DNA of 64,000 nt, from assembly GCA_000482145.1 (NCBI GenBank), contig AUXH01000003.1:1-64000 (forward strand), given 5' to 3'. The first letter of the stretch is position 1. Every line of letters starts with the position of its first letter. This DNA is from Strigomonas culicis. Taxonomy: Eukaryota > Euglenozoa > Kinetoplastea > Trypanosomatida > Trypanosomatidae. Position numbers and translations under genes: made by a program. Under the pieces are notes generated by a model that did no database searches, was not told the DNA's origin, and saw nothing but the letters and a program-made list of their open reading frames with translations. Of this stretch, positions 47,595 through 56,304 are shown in pieces.

Positions 47595-49220
47595 TTATTC
47601 CATCGCTCTCTCTTTCGCCAACCGATCGTAGAAGCATTCGTTGATCAGTGCACCGGTTTGGTCCTTCTCGTCATCGTAGTACACGTGGTGTTGCGTGTGC
47701 GCCACGAGGTAGTCTAACACGTCTCTCTTCGTCGATCCACTGATAAAAAAGTAGACCGTGTTCGCGGGGTGGGTGTAGGACGGCAGCTCCACCGGGGCCG
47801 AGCCCACCGGATGGCTTGTCACGGTGGTCATGAAAAGATTGCGCCGGATCGCAATCTCCCCGCCACGACTAGTAACGTCCCCGATAAACTCGACATCCAG
47901 CGAGGGCGGCGGTACCACGAGCCCCTCCGCGTCGCGTAGCGCGTCCGGCAGCAGCACGGTGCTGCAGCCGTACTTGACCGCAGCGACGACCACCGCGTTG
48001 CCCTCGGCCACGGTCGGCTCTCCCGCCAGCGCGCACACCACATCTCCGTTAAACGCGTACTGCATGCCCGACGCCGACGTGCTCTCCTCGGCGACACTAG
48101 AGGGCACGCTGTGCTTGTCCCCCGCGCTGGAGGCGCCCGTCTTGTCGTTGACACTCGCCCCGCGCGACGCGGGGACGGTGCGCGGCGACAGCTTCTCCAG
48201 CTCCCCGCGCGAGTGGGCGGACGGCGGCGGCTGCACCGCCGAGGAAGACACGTCCGTGGCCCTGCGGTCGATGGAGCTCGCCGCGACGCTGTGCGGCGGG
48301 GCGGCGGGGTCGAGCTGCAGCGTCGTCTGCACCTGCGACAGCTGCGCGTCCTCGTCGAAGAAGTCGGCGTTCGAGCGCCGCGAGAGGGTCACCTTGGCGG
48401 TCAGCAGCACCGCGTAGGAGAAGATGGGCAGGATCACGCTCAGCGGGATGAGGTTTCCCACCGCCGCGACGGCGCCCGCCGAGGCCGCCTCCGACGCTTG
48501 CGTGGCCGCCATGCGCTGCCGCTGTAGGTCCGAGAGGACCGGCACGCCCAGCCACCGCAGCGTCCGCCGCGCGCACGCCTCGACGAGCGAGGGCAGCGAC
48601 GCGCGCATCTCACACATCCACGCCGGCACCGCCGGGTAGCCGGCCGGCAGCGCGCCGCTCAGGTCGTGCGCGCGGCCGCCGATGACGGGGTCGGACAGGC
48701 TCCGCACCGCGTACGTAGGGAAGGAGCGGCACACGGTGCCGTACACGCGCGTGCCGACCGTCGCGAAGAGCCCGAAGAGAAGGGGGCGGCGGAAGGTACT
48801 ACAGAAGCGGCGCACCGCTATCACCGTCTCGTTTTGGTTGTAAAACGCCGCGAAGGCCGAGCCCATCGTAGACGAGAAGGAGCGCGAGCGCGGCGAGCTG
48901 CTCTTCTCGTAGAGGCTGCCGGTGTCGTACACCGTGGAGAAGTAACTAGTGGAGCCGTAGAGGTAGCCCGTCGTGTTGATGCCGGACGGCGAGTTCACCG
49001 ACGTCTCGGCCGCCCTCGACGCCGGGCCGGACGGCGTCATGGGCCGCGAATGGCTGCCGCTGGCGGAGTCGTAGTACAGCGACCCGTCGTCCATCGTCTC
49101 CTCGTCGTCGTACAGGTCCGAGCTGTGTTGCTCCGAATCGTAGTCGTACGAGTCATAGCCACTTTCCTCGTCTAAAGGAATGGAGTCATTATTTTCCGTG
49201 CTGTCGTTGAGACTGCTCAT
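47595..49220 (-). CDS. Orphan protein with acidic N-terminus and hydrophobic segments
   Basis: 541 residues from the ATG at 49220. N-terminal 110 residues are strikingly acidic and Ser/Tyr-rich (EESGYDSYDYDSEQ). Two hydrophobic segments (LLFGLFATVGTRVYGTV and LIPLSVILPIFSYAVLLTAKV, about 165-300) may be membrane helices. A Ser/Ala-rich linker is followed by a C-terminal domain of about 160 residues with VVAAVKYGCSTVLLPDAL and THPANTVYFFISGS, which loosely resembles a SpoU/SPOUT methyltransferase Rossmann-knot, though the diagnostic motifs are not intact. No function can be assigned. Confidence 0.65.
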   Translation of the reverse strand: MSSLNDSTENNDSIPLDEESGYDSYDYDSEQHSSDLYDDEETMDDGSLYYDSASGSHSRPMTPSGPASRAAETSVNSPSGINTTGYLYGSTSYFSTVYDTGSLYEKSSSPRSRSFSSTMGSAFAAFYNQNETVIAVRRFCSTFRRPLLFGLFATVGTRVYGTVCRSFPTYAVRSLSDPVIGGRAHDLSGALPAGYPAVPAWMCEMRASLPSLVEACARRTLRWLGVPVLSDLQRQRMAATQASEAASAGAVAAVGNLIPLSVILPIFSYAVLLTAKVTLSRRSNADFFDEDAQLSQVQTTLQLDPAAPPHSVAASSIDRRATDVSSSAVQPPPSAHSRGELEKLSPRTVPASRGASVNDKTGASSAGDKHSVPSSVAEESTSASGMQYAFNGDVVCALAGEPTVAEGNAVVVAAVKYGCSTVLLPDALRDAEGLVVPPPSLDVEFIGDVTSRGGEIAIRRNLFMTTVTSHPVGSAPVELPSYTHPANTVYFFISGSTKRDVLDYLVAHTQHHVYYDDEKDQTGALINECFYDRLAKERAME

Positions 49221-49507
49221 GGTTCCCTTGTCGACGGAACCACGTGGTGCGTTCAAAGAGGCTAGTGTAGTATTACGAAAACAAAAAAAAAGAAGGATAT
49301 AAGAAACGGAGGGAGATGGACGAAAATGTAGAATCACCAAGAACACCTCTGAAAGAGTACAACTCATTAGGTGTGCTTCTTTTCAGCACTCATACAAATC
49401 TAACGGATGGCGATTGTCGAGTGTAAAAGAAACCAACAACCAAAAAGAATGTAGCATTTCACAATGTGGAACAAGAACAACAACCAAAAAAAAAAATGAT
49501 TAACATC

Positions 49508-50134
49508 TCAATTCCACTCCGGTGAAGGCGAGCGAGAACCTCTCTTCGGCGCCACGTAGGGCCCTGGCGCTGTGGCGGCATCCGGCTTGAGCCGCGTCTG
49601 TGAAGAGCCTCGGCTGTCTCCACGTGACTTGGATCGCGGCGGTGTTACAAATCGAGGATTTTGCCGATCCGCCGATGCCACACTGCTGCTGCTACCGCTA
49701 CTGCTCGTGGCAGGAGATGGTGTGCGTGCCCGGCCATCTCTCTCTGTCGCGGTTCTCTTCGCGTCGCGTTCGCCACTACGCTCTCGCTTCTTCACGTGGG
49801 CCTGCGGCGTCTTGCGCTCGCCGTGGGGGCGGCTGTTCGCCGCTTCGAGGATAGGGGCGGTCTGCGGAGGGAGAGAATCGTCCACACGGACGAAGGACAC
49901 CGCGATTTCATTCCCATCCATGAGGGCGCCGTGGAGTGCAGCGTACACTTTGATGGTTTCCTCCTCCGTCTCGCCAATGACTTCTACTCTGCCAATGGGA
50001 CATGAGAGCCAGAGCAACGGCCGCGGCATCACGATTCGGTCGATTCTCACCTTCTCGTGTAGCACCTCGCGCAGGTGCGCTTCGGTCGTGTTGCCGGACA
50101 GATTTGAAACACGTGCAATGAGTTGGGGTGCCAT
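49508..50134 (-). CDS. RNPS1-like RRM protein with RS-rich tail
   Basis: 208 residues. An RRM (about 3-85): RNP2-like IARVSNLSG, helix TEAHLREVLHE, RNP1-equivalent strand GRVEVIGET and closing GNEIAVSFVRV. The RRM spelling resembles RNPS1 and related SR-like factors. The C-terminal 110 residues are charged and Ser/Arg/Pro-rich (SRGDSRGSS, SRSPSPEW). It probably binds mRNA in the nucleus and may act in splicing or mRNA export/quality control; trypanosomatid RNPS1-like proteins are uncharacterised as far as I know. The ATG at 50134 has a polypurine tract above it (50166-50215). Confidence 0.78.
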   Translation of the reverse strand: MAPQLIARVSNLSGNTTEAHLREVLHEKVRIDRIVMPRPLLWLSCPIGRVEVIGETEEETIKVYAALHGALMDGNEIAVSFVRVDDSLPPQTAPILEAANSRPHGERKTPQAHVKKRERSGERDAKRTATERDGRARTPSPATSSSGSSSSVASADRQNPRFVTPPRSKSRGDSRGSSQTRLKPDAATAPGPYVAPKRGSRSPSPEWN

Positions 50135-50334
50135 CGGTAGAGGTGCAACAAGGGCGTATTCTCACTGAACAGGAAGAAAGGAAAGAGAAGAAGAAGGAAA
50201 GGAGAGAATGAAAAGGCAAACGGACGCAGGAAAGAGAATACACAAGACGAACAGCAAGGCGCGCGTACGCGTGCTTCAATCAGAACGAAACTATAGTAGA
50301 TGTGGGGGTACATGGGTGTCGATTAGAACTAGCA

Positions 50335-50802
50335 TCAATAAGCAAAGCACGCTTTCACCTGATTGATCAGATCTTCATACGCCCGGTTTGACTTCATCTG
50401 CGGGAGGAGAGCCAGCAGACCGCCAACGAAGTGGCCTTGCGATCGATGGCCAATCAGCGTTAGCATCACCGTGTCATCCATCGTCTGCACCACGACGGTA
50501 TCGCGGTACTGCGCACTAATGTACTTGGGCGCCCCGAGATGCAGTTGATCCAGCATCTGAAAGGTGGACACTCCACTGAGCACCACGTTCGACTCTATTG
50601 GCATGTCCTCCTCCCCGTCATTCCCGCCGCCGCCGCTCAACTCACTATCGGCATCGGAGCGCGATGGCTGCGGCTCGCCGAAGCAGCAGAGGATCGTTTT
50701 GCCTTGCTTGTCCGACACCACTACCTGCGACAAGAGCCGCATGTTGATCAGCCGGTTATAGTACTGCAGAATGAGCGGCTGTGCCGTGGAGGGTTCTTCC
50801 AT
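50335..50802 (-). CDS. LAMTOR3/MP1-like roadblock protein
   Basis: 155 residues from the ATG at 50802; upstream in-frame sequence is splice-tract derived. The pattern (ILQYYNRLINMRLLSQVVVSDKQGKTILCC at 9-38 split by an acidic loop 45-64, then SGVSTFQMLDQLHLG, KYISAQYRDTVVVQT, VMLTLIGHRS, LLALLPQMK) follows the beta-alpha-beta core of roadblock/LC7 domains and is closest to LAMTOR3 (MP1). That protein is part of Ragulator, which anchors Rag GTPases and TORC1 at lysosomes. Ragulator-type proteins in kinetoplastids are poorly known. No membrane helix. Confidence 0.6.
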   Translation of the reverse strand: MEEPSTAQPLILQYYNRLINMRLLSQVVVSDKQGKTILCCFGEPQPSRSDADSELSGGGGNDGEEDMPIESNVVLSGVSTFQMLDQLHLGAPKYISAQYRDTVVVQTMDDTVMLTLIGHRSQGHFVGGLLALLPQMKSNRAYEDLINQVKACFAY

Positions 50803-51213
50803 CTCGTCTGGCGAAATGACCAACGAAGTGCGATCGAGTACTTTTCTATGCCGTTTAATACATACAGAGACACATACACACAAACAAACAGAGAGATGAA
50901 GAAAGAGGACGAAAACGTTTAACAACGAGTGTATAGAGATACGCATGTATGCAAATGTACAACTGGTAGCATGTTTGGTACTACTCAGCATGTTGGAAAA
51001 GGGAAGGAGAGACTGAATTCACTTTTCAGGCGAGAGGTACAGAGAAAAAAAGAAGTGCAAGTTTTTTTTTTCCGTAAGAGCGCATCTTTACATGGCTCAC
51101 ACTTCAATGATCCCGCACACCCTTTACCTTCCTTTAATACGTTACGGTGTACACCTTTCTTCGGACAGAAGAAAGAGAAAACGCATGACCCCCATAACAA
51201 CTGTCGATCGATG
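50803..51213. other. Intergenic spacer
   Basis: About 410 bases of AT-rich sequence with A/G runs at 50888-50910 (splice tract of LAMTOR3-like gene) and T9 at 51062-51070. No gene is seen. Confidence 0.45.
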
Positions 51214-52653
51214 TCATTTTTTATTCATCCAATCGTCACCAATGTGGAAATCGCTAGCTTCTTCATTCTTTCGCTCGACCAGTTCACGCTTTGCCTCTTT
51301 CGCGCGGTCGTTACGATCGTCGGCACCAAACGGGGACGCGACGGCCTCCGTCGACAGTCTCGTCGGCGGTATCGGGATGTCAAACACCCGCGACACCTCC
51401 TTCCCCTCCATATGGTAGGCGTGCACCTGGATGGTCCCGCGCATGATGCCTCGTCTGCCCTGCAGGCTCGTGCCGGCCGCGCACACGTGCGACTCGCCCG
51501 GCGCTAAAAAGGGGTAGTTCCCGACGACGCCGGAGGTGGCGCGCTCGATGAGCTGGCCCGTCTCCTCGTCCAGCACGACGAAGTGATACGACGCCACCTG
51601 TACATGCCACAGCTTGGGGTTGTACACGGGGCCGCGGTTGCGGATAGACATGTAGTACATGAAGAGGTGCCGCGCCTTGAGGCGGTCGACGGCGCCCTTG
51701 TCGTCGCCCGAACCGCCGGCCTCGGAGCTAACGTACGGGTTGCAGCACACGTACTGCGTGCGCAGCTCCACTTCCATGAACTCCGCCTGCGCAATGGCGC
51801 GAGTTGTGATGTCTCCGACAGTGCGCTCCAGCTCGCTCTCGGACGACGGCGTCGGCCGCGCGAAGCTGGTGCTGGAGGCCGCCTGTCGCTGCGTCGCCGC
51901 CTTCCGCGGCGCGCGGCTGCGCTTGGACGGCAGCGGCGTCTGTGCAAGCTTGAGGTCACGCACGCGCCTCCGGCTCCCGGCGGCGATGCAAAGGACGGTG
52001 TCTATCATGAGCGGATACGGAATCTCTTGCTTCACGTGGCTCGGGTAAAAGGGCTCTGGGGGCATCAGATACGCGTAGTTCGGGAACTTGTCAAACTCGT
52101 TTGGAAGAACGACGCGCCGCTCAAACTTTCTGATCTTCTTACCCGGCACGTCCAAATAGATGGTTACGGTGGTCATATGAACTTCGTCCCGTATTGCATC
52201 CGCACTCTCTCCATCCTCCTCTTTTTCTACTACCTGGTTTTCTGAATCTGCCTTCGCCTTCCCCTGGATCTCCGCTATCGTCTTTGTTCGCTCAATCTGA
52301 ATGGCCTCGATGTCCAACTTGTCCGTAGCACGCAGTTGCCGCAGGACGGAGAACGCCGCCTGCAGCCGTGCGGCCGGCGTATCGCGCGGCACGCCGGGTA
52401 TGGACGGCCGGTCGAAGAAGGAACGCGCTATCGCCTTAGGCGTGTCACCATACCCCGCGGCCTTTAAGTCATCCAGCCGCAGTGCAATGCCGAAGATGCA
52501 GAAGCACAGGTCATCGACCTCGGGGATCCGTTTGGAAGTTTTTGCGCATTGCCGCAGCACGTGGCGGTAGGTGGAGCGCACTACAGACATGAGCAAGGCA
52601 GTTGAACGCGCGCTCACACTAACAACAACACTAATAGAACGAAGGGCAGCCAT
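51214..52653 (-). CDS. ApaG-domain protein, probably mitochondrial
   Basis: 479 residues. The C-terminal 130 residues (about 315-440) form an ApaG/DUF525 domain: FMYYMSIRNRGP, HVQVASYHFVVLDEETGQ, RATSGVVGNYPFLAPGE and RRGIMRGTIQVHAY, matching the Gly-Val-Val-Gly / Pro-Gly-Glu and Met-x-Gly hallmarks. The N-terminus (1-30) is basic and hydrophobic, presequence-like, and the following RSTYRHVLRQC (26-36) resembles an LYR helix. Middle region is charged and Ala/Ser-rich with a strand block (about 158-235). In eukaryotes ApaG domains occur in mitochondrial PolDIP2 and F-box FBXO3; this protein has neither YccV nor F-box. Function unknown. Confidence 0.75.
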   Translation of the reverse strand: MAALRSISVVVSVSARSTALLMSVVRSTYRHVLRQCAKTSKRIPEVDDLCFCIFGIALRLDDLKAAGYGDTPKAIARSFFDRPSIPGVPRDTPAARLQAAFSVLRQLRATDKLDIEAIQIERTKTIAEIQGKAKADSENQVVEKEEDGESADAIRDEVHMTTVTIYLDVPGKKIRKFERRVVLPNEFDKFPNYAYLMPPEPFYPSHVKQEIPYPLMIDTVLCIAAGSRRRVRDLKLAQTPLPSKRSRAPRKAATQRQAASSTSFARPTPSSESELERTVGDITTRAIAQAEFMEVELRTQYVCCNPYVSSEAGGSGDDKGAVDRLKARHLFMYYMSIRNRGPVYNPKLWHVQVASYHFVVLDEETGQLIERATSGVVGNYPFLAPGESHVCAAGTSLQGRRGIMRGTIQVHAYHMEGKEVSRVFDIPIPPTRLSTEAVASPFGADDRNDRAKEAKRELVERKNEEASDFHIGDDWMNKK

Positions 52654-52853
52654 TTATAAAGAAAAAACATAAAAATGAGAAGGCGACAGAGAGAGAAATG
52701 GTTATTACACAAAAAGAGAAAGCGAGAAAAATGCACCCAATTGCAGAGTATATATGCAGTCTGCGTCACAGAGAGGCTTAGTGGTAACACGGTCGATACA
52801 AATGCACAGAACGTTCATACGAGTGATAGCAAGCTTAATATGTGACTAGGATA

Positions 52854-54683
52854 TCAGAAAGAGATGTTTTCTTGCACCTGAGGTTCGCGCATTCGTACGG
52901 TGCCGATTTTCGAGTCTCTTGAGGGGGACTGCGACCCCGACAGCGGCGCGACGGCCGCCTCCCCTTCCTCGCCACTCGACGACACGATACCAGGCATGTC
53001 CTTGTGCAAATAGTAGTTGAAGAGCATGCTCTGTCCTGCCTGCTGGATCGCCTCCATCAGGTGCTCCCCTTTGCCCTCGCCGATGCAGTGCTTGCCGGCA
53101 AACAGGCGGCACACGGTGTACTCCACCGTGCGGTACTGCTGTGCGTCGTGTAGCGAGGCGTAGTTGTTCGTCTGGTGCACCTCGACCGTCTTGCTCACGA
53201 CTTGGTCGACATCGATGGGGGCGTGGCGCAGCGCGGGGTTGATGCCAGGCGCGTAGCGCAGGATGAGCTGGGCCTCCTTGAGCGCGTTGCCCGTCTCCAG
53301 TGCATGCAAAACCTGCGGCGGCGCCAGGTGCTGAAACTTCTCGACCACCACCTCATCGAACAGATCGTCCCTTAAGCTCTGCGTCGCGTGGGCACCCCCG
53401 CTCGACTCGAACTGCGCACGCCGCCGGTCTGCGAGGTCATTCAGGGGGTGCACCTTCTCGTTCAGGACGTCTTTTGTGTCTTGCGACAAGGACATCACCC
53501 TGTCGTATTCGACCTGCATCGCTTCCATAACCGGCGACGTCGTCAGATTGGCGCCCGGTACTTTGAGGGCCGACTCCACCTCTGCGTACAGATTCCTTGT
53601 GAAGGCGAATGTGCCAAGCTGGGAGCAGAACACTTTGCGAATGAACACCTCCGTGTCGATGTGCGTGTCGCCGGAGGCCTCCGCCAGCTCCAGGAAGGCC
53701 ACAAAGGCATAGAGCGAGTCGCGGACCCACTCCAGGCGCGGGAGAAGATCCGCCTTGTCCACGGGAAAGAGCTTCAGACGTCCACTGGCGGACCGCAGGA
53801 CGCTGCGCCAGTACCACCGCCGCTGTTGCGGAACGCCCTTTTCCATTCGCTGTAGGTGCGCGGTCGCCCGCTTGCGGGCCTCGTCAAGGCGGTTCTGCAG
53901 CACGTTGAGTTCCCGCCACATGTGAATCTCCGGCGACACGTTTGCCACGTCGGCAAACCCCAGCCGCACGGCAATCCGCCCACAGGGCAGAAGGCCGCTG
54001 GTCTCGTGCAACAACTTCTGGAGGTGCTTGGAGCGCAGCCGGGGGTACACGCCGTAGGCCAGGCCCGTGATGGTGCTGTCCACGCGCGCCTTCCCTCGCA
54101 CCGCGAGAAAGCCGTGCACCGGCGAGTTGAGTGGGGTCCGCCCCAGCACGTCCCACATCTCGTCCACGTCGCGCACGGTGAGCCCTCCGCCGCCCCTCAC
54201 GTCCACCCTCGCGACCGCGCGACGGGGGCTCAGAACAGTGTTGTAGAAGGGGCTGCTGCGGCCGCCGTCCGGAACCTCCGTCGTGTTCTCGGCCGCCGCC
54301 GCCGGCGGGTTCTGGCTGGCCTCCGTCTTGTACTGCCTCAGCAGCTCCGCCAGGCGGCGCGCAACGGCGGGGCAGAAGTGGTGCGTCTCGTCGAAGAGCT
54401 CCTCCCGCTCGCACACCCCCAGCATCAGGCGGAAGGCGTCCCCCACCGAGCGCTCGGACGGCACCGTGGACAGCACAATGACGCCCTCGCGCTCCGCCTG
54501 CCGACGGAGCCGCTGCTGCGCTCGGTACTTCATGTAGAGGGGGTCGCTGTGCCGGCGGGGGGCGTACATGTCGTCCGGGTCCACAGGCATGACTAACCGC
54601 CGTGGGCGGAACTTGGGGTAGTACGCAGAGGACACGCCATCGAGATCGATTTTGCTACACCGAAGAAATCGACCCCTTCGCAT
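52854..54683 (-). CDS. Orphan, possibly organellar protein with dsRBD-like C-terminus
   Basis: 609 residues. Arg-rich N-terminus (MRRGRFLRCSK) compatible with a presequence. The middle is helical and charged. Residues about 515-565 (RTVEYTVCRLFAGKHCIGEGKGEHLMEAI split over two strands and a helix) show the strand-strand-strand-helix rhythm of a double-stranded RNA-binding domain: a Gly-rich loop GEGKGEH before the terminal helix. This arrangement recalls mitochondrial large-subunit proteins of the mL44/RNase III group, but the RNase III acidic signature is absent. Function not established. Confidence 0.65.
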   Translation of the reverse strand: MRRGRFLRCSKIDLDGVSSAYYPKFRPRRLVMPVDPDDMYAPRRHSDPLYMKYRAQQRLRRQAEREGVIVLSTVPSERSVGDAFRLMLGVCEREELFDETHHFCPAVARRLAELLRQYKTEASQNPPAAAAENTTEVPDGGRSSPFYNTVLSPRRAVARVDVRGGGGLTVRDVDEMWDVLGRTPLNSPVHGFLAVRGKARVDSTITGLAYGVYPRLRSKHLQKLLHETSGLLPCGRIAVRLGFADVANVSPEIHMWRELNVLQNRLDEARKRATAHLQRMEKGVPQQRRWYWRSVLRSASGRLKLFPVDKADLLPRLEWVRDSLYAFVAFLELAEASGDTHIDTEVFIRKVFCSQLGTFAFTRNLYAEVESALKVPGANLTTSPVMEAMQVEYDRVMSLSQDTKDVLNEKVHPLNDLADRRRAQFESSGGAHATQSLRDDLFDEVVVEKFQHLAPPQVLHALETGNALKEAQLILRYAPGINPALRHAPIDVDQVVSKTVEVHQTNNYASLHDAQQYRTVEYTVCRLFAGKHCIGEGKGEHLMEAIQQAGQSMLFNYYLHKDMPGIVSSSGEEGEAAVAPLSGSQSPSRDSKIGTVRMREPQVQENISF

Positions 54684-55094
54684 GAGTGCGTGTACGCTAC
54701 ACTAACAAGAACAATATGATAATAAACCCTGATGACTAGTAATAATAATAATATGTAAAAAAAAAAAGTAGATGGAGGAAGAAAACAAAAAAAAAAGAGT
54801 GCAGTATTGTGGAGGAATAGTAACGGACGAACCACACACAAGGCATACCGGCAGCAGCAGCAAACGTATCTCCGTAAGAACACAAGCGAATAGTCAGCGA
54901 TGTCCAATTAATTTTCAAGAGAAATCTTTAATTCTACGTAATCCACAGTGCCGTAGTCTCGTTAAGTGCATATAGGTACGTGCTTCTTACTGTTAGAATT
55001 ACAAATTAATAGAACACAACAATGGGGCCTCTAGAGGAGATAAAAAAAAAGTGTTTTAAGAAAGGGTGAAAAGGACCAGGAGAAACCACTACTC
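54684..55094. other. Intergenic spacer
   Basis: AT-rich spacer with A11 (54757-54768) and A10 (54788-54797) runs, each T-rich in sense and flanked by purines: splice tract for the dsRBD-like gene. No gene is seen. Confidence 0.45.
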
Positions 55095-56060
55095 CTACTT
55101 GGTGGTTTTGACGTTTTGCTGGGCAGTCCGGAGCTTCTTTTCGGAGGCGATCTTTTTCCGCTCTAACTGCTGCACTTCCCTCCGTAGTGAGGCTAGCTTC
55201 CCGCGCAGCTCCTGCGCCTCCTTGTCGAACTGAATACGTAACTGGACCGTCTTCTTCTTCTCCTCGTTCAGAGTCGCAATCTTCTCATCCTCCTGCTCCT
55301 TCTGCTTCTTCATCAGCGCCTCAATGTCCGCCCGCTTCACGGTGGAGCCGACGAGGTGGCTAAACTGCGTGTCGTACAGTGCGAGCTGCTGCTCCAGCGA
55401 ATCCTTGTTGCTCTGGAGCATCGTGCGCTCCTGCCGCACGGCGAGCCGCTTCTCCTCTAGGTCCTCCAGCGTCGAGGCGGTCTCTTGGCACTCGATGATC
55501 ATCTGGCGGAACGCGTCATCGTGGTTGGATATGGTCGACTTAAAACTCTCGTACGCCTGCTCAAAGTTCACCTTGCGCTCCGAGACATCTTTCTGAAGCT
55601 GTTCATTCTCCGCTTCTAGTTCCTCCACGATCTTCTTCTTTTCGGCGTTCCCCTTCTCGAGGGAAGCAATGCTATCCGCGACGCGCTGCCGCAGTGTCTC
55701 ACGCTGCGTATCCGTCTCCGTCTTGAGCTTCTCCGTCAGCGTCTTGTACTGCTTCATCGTGGCTTGTAGGGTGTGGCACGTGGCCTCGGAGCTTTTCAGC
55801 GCCGCGTTCGTCTTGCGAATCTTTGCCTGTACGTCCTCCACAACCGTCGACTCTGCAGAGACCTTCTTCTTGAGCTTAGCAAGATCCGTTTCCATCTTCT
55901 TCACTTTGGCGATCTCTTCCTGTAGCAATTTCTGTATGTGACTATCGCCATGTTCCGTGTGGAGGGACTGTACTTTGGCTTGCATGGCCGCCTCGTAATT
56001 CTTCTCCATGTCGGCTGGGCTGGTAGTACACCCTTCAGTCGAAGCAACCGCCGTGGACAT
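55095..56060 (-). CDS. Taxilin-like coiled-coil protein
   Basis: 321 residues, nearly all heptad-repeat coiled coil, with Lys/Glu/Gln-rich sequence and no Pro in the core. Near residues 225-290, SLEQQLALYDTQFSHL followed by a Lys/Glu-rich helix matches the taxilin hallmark LKQQLALYxxKFxEF; the order of upstream segments (KTLTEKLK, ENEQLQKDVSERK) also follows taxilin. Taxilins bind syntaxins and microtubule-linked structures; trypanosome taxilins are flagellar or cytoskeletal as far as I know. Taxilin identity is inferred from this motif and coiled-coil order; general coiled-coil identity is certain. Confidence 0.65.
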   Translation of the reverse strand: MSTAVASTEGCTTSPADMEKNYEAAMQAKVQSLHTEHGDSHIQKLLQEEIAKVKKMETDLAKLKKKVSAESTVVEDVQAKIRKTNAALKSSEATCHTLQATMKQYKTLTEKLKTETDTQRETLRQRVADSIASLEKGNAEKKKIVEELEAENEQLQKDVSERKVNFEQAYESFKSTISNHDDAFRQMIIECQETASTLEDLEEKRLAVRQERTMLQSNKDSLEQQLALYDTQFSHLVGSTVKRADIEALMKKQKEQEDEKIATLNEEKKKTVQLRIQFDKEAQELRGKLASLRREVQQLERKKIASEKKLRTAQQNVKTTK

Positions 56061-56304
56061 GATCTATCTGCAACAGCAGTTGCGAAAAGAAAAGAAATTA
56101 GTAGCCTAAAGAGAACAGAAGAAGTGTAGAAAGAAAGAAACTGTAAATCTGAAGAGCAGACAAGACAATGTCTACAGTGAAGCGGTTCGAAAACTTCCTT
56201 TTTTTTTTCTTTTGTGTGTGTGCATGTGTGTGTTTATATGTGTGAGTCTGTATACACAGTACCTACTCTTTGCTTAGCGCTAATGAAACAAAACGCTCTG
56301 TGAT

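Noticed and set aside
56185..56210. GGTTCGAAA followed by a T-run, resembling a tRNA B box and Pol III terminator
   Set aside because: Position 61 is not C, the T-stem does not pair, and no A box or acceptor stem fits.
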